64,000 bases of DNA, taken from the NCBI RefSeq assembly GCF_009372255.1, contig NZ_LXGN01000045.1:264912-328911 (forward strand), in the 5' to 3' direction. Of this stretch, positions 63,614-64,000 are shown one piece after another. The notes beneath the pieces were generated by a model that worked only from the letters and a program-made list of their open reading frames with translations, made no database searches and was not told the origin of the DNA. Each line of letters opens with the position of its first letter. The first letter of the stretch is position 1. The position numbers and the translations under genes were made by a program. The stretch comes from Acinetobacter guerrae (GTDB lineage Bacteria > Pseudomonadota > Gammaproteobacteria > Pseudomonadales > Moraxellaceae).

Positions 63614-64000
63614 TTATGTCTTTATGGCAAAAACAAAGTTGATTTCAACAGAAGCATTTTTGGGAAGCTGATACACACTGACTGATGAACGCGTGTGTTG
63701 TCCTGTTTCGCATCCTAAGATTTCGTATAGGATTTCAGAAGCCCCATCAGATACCTCACTTTGCTGTATAAATTCAGCAGTTGAATGAACAAATACATTC
63801 ATTTGTAAAACTTTTTCAATCACATTCAATGTTACATAGTGCTGTTTTAAAATTGCCAACGCACGCATAGTGCTAATTCTTGCGGCAAATTGTGCTTGTG
63901 ACACATCAACATCTAATCCAACTTTCCCACAAACGTGTACTATATCTCCTACTCTTGGAATTTGTCCGCTAATAAATACCAATCCATTGTGTTCAATCAA
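63614..64000 (-). CDS. RidA/YjgF-family protein (5' end outside window)
   Basis: The C-terminal 128 or so codons of a RidA-family protein. GLVFISGQIPRVGD is the family core, and the tail VYQLPKNASVEINFVFA follows it. The start lies beyond 64000. Function probably 2-aminoacrylate/imine hydrolysis or regulation, by family. Confidence 0.82.
   Translation of the reverse strand: MIEHNGLVFISGQIPRVGDIVHVCGKVGLDVDVSQAQFAARISTMRALAILKQHYVTLNVIEKVLQMNVFVHSTAEFIQQSEVSDGASEILYEILGCETGQHTRSSVSVYQLPKNASVEINFVFAIKT

Noticed and set aside
1..64000. CRISPR arrays, rRNA or intact tRNA genes, and insertion sequences
   Set aside because: I looked for regular spaced repeats, tRNA-like folds and transposase motifs and found none.

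Overview
The window looks like an Acinetobacter (Moraxellaceae) chromosome. The evidence is AT-rich coding sequence, a three-subunit transhydrogenase (pntAA-pntAB-pntB), the run rlmN-pilF-rodZ-ispG-hisS-yfgM-bamB-der, and a prophage remnant integrated in dusA. No tools were run. All calls come from reading the sequence and translations against remembered family motifs.

Region 1 (1-17209, all minus strand) is a near-complete aryl polyene (APE) pigment cluster that continues off the left edge. Read 5' to 3' it holds: a ketosynthase-like ApeC, acyltransferase ApeD, two acyl carrier proteins (ApeE, ApeF), membrane protein ApeG, a ligase fused to a dehydratase (ApeH-ApeI), a family 2 glycosyltransferase, an LpxL-type acyltransferase, an aromatic amino acid ammonia-lyase, thioesterase ApeK, LolA-like ApeL, MMPL exporter ApeM, a halogenase-like flavoprotein, lipoprotein ApeN, ketosynthase ApeO, dehydratase ApeP, ketoreductase ApeQ, ketosynthase ApeR, a small secreted protein and a phosphopantetheinyl transferase. 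Most genes overlap or nearly touch. One extended -10 promoter at about 17254-17281 probably drives the whole unit. The ammonia-lyase would make the aryl starter acid, ApeH would load it, the KS/KR/DH set would extend it to a polyene, and the membrane and acyl-transfer proteins would place it in the outer membrane.

Region 2 (17330-31254, minus) is core housekeeping: der, bamB, yfgM, hisS, ispG, rodZ, pilF, rlmN, ndk, iscX, a PAP2 phosphatase, a glycosyltransferase and the Prc protease. Region 3 (31449-52322) is mixed: nagZ, a methyltransferase, an alpha/beta hydrolase fused to a PilZ domain, proA, ackA-pta, an isochorismatase-fold hydrolase, fumarase, a cold-shock/Excalibur membrane protein, pntB-pntAB-pntAA, a DMT transporter, and soxR divergent from a RidA-MFS pair with a textbook SoxR operator between them.

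Region 4 (52523-60438) is a roughly 7.9-kb dusA-integrated prophage remnant. A displaced 24-codon dusA start lies on the left, then a membrane cargo gene, two small genes, a lysis cassette (spanins, DUF6527 protein, SAR endolysin, holin), a 5'-truncated tail-tip gene, a plus-strand cassette of small genes with a DEDDh exonuclease, and a tyrosine integrase. The element supplies a new 5' end to dusA (60365-61384). Region 5 (61384-64000) has two uncharacterised genes, one a CHAP/NlpC-like amidase, then tcdA and a partial RidA-family gene.

The items most worth a second look are the halogenase-like flavoprotein and unusual ammonia-lyase in the APE cluster, the hydrolase-PilZ fusion, the SoxR-controlled RidA-MFS unit, the cold-shock/Excalibur fusion, and the dusA element with its rebuilt gene start.
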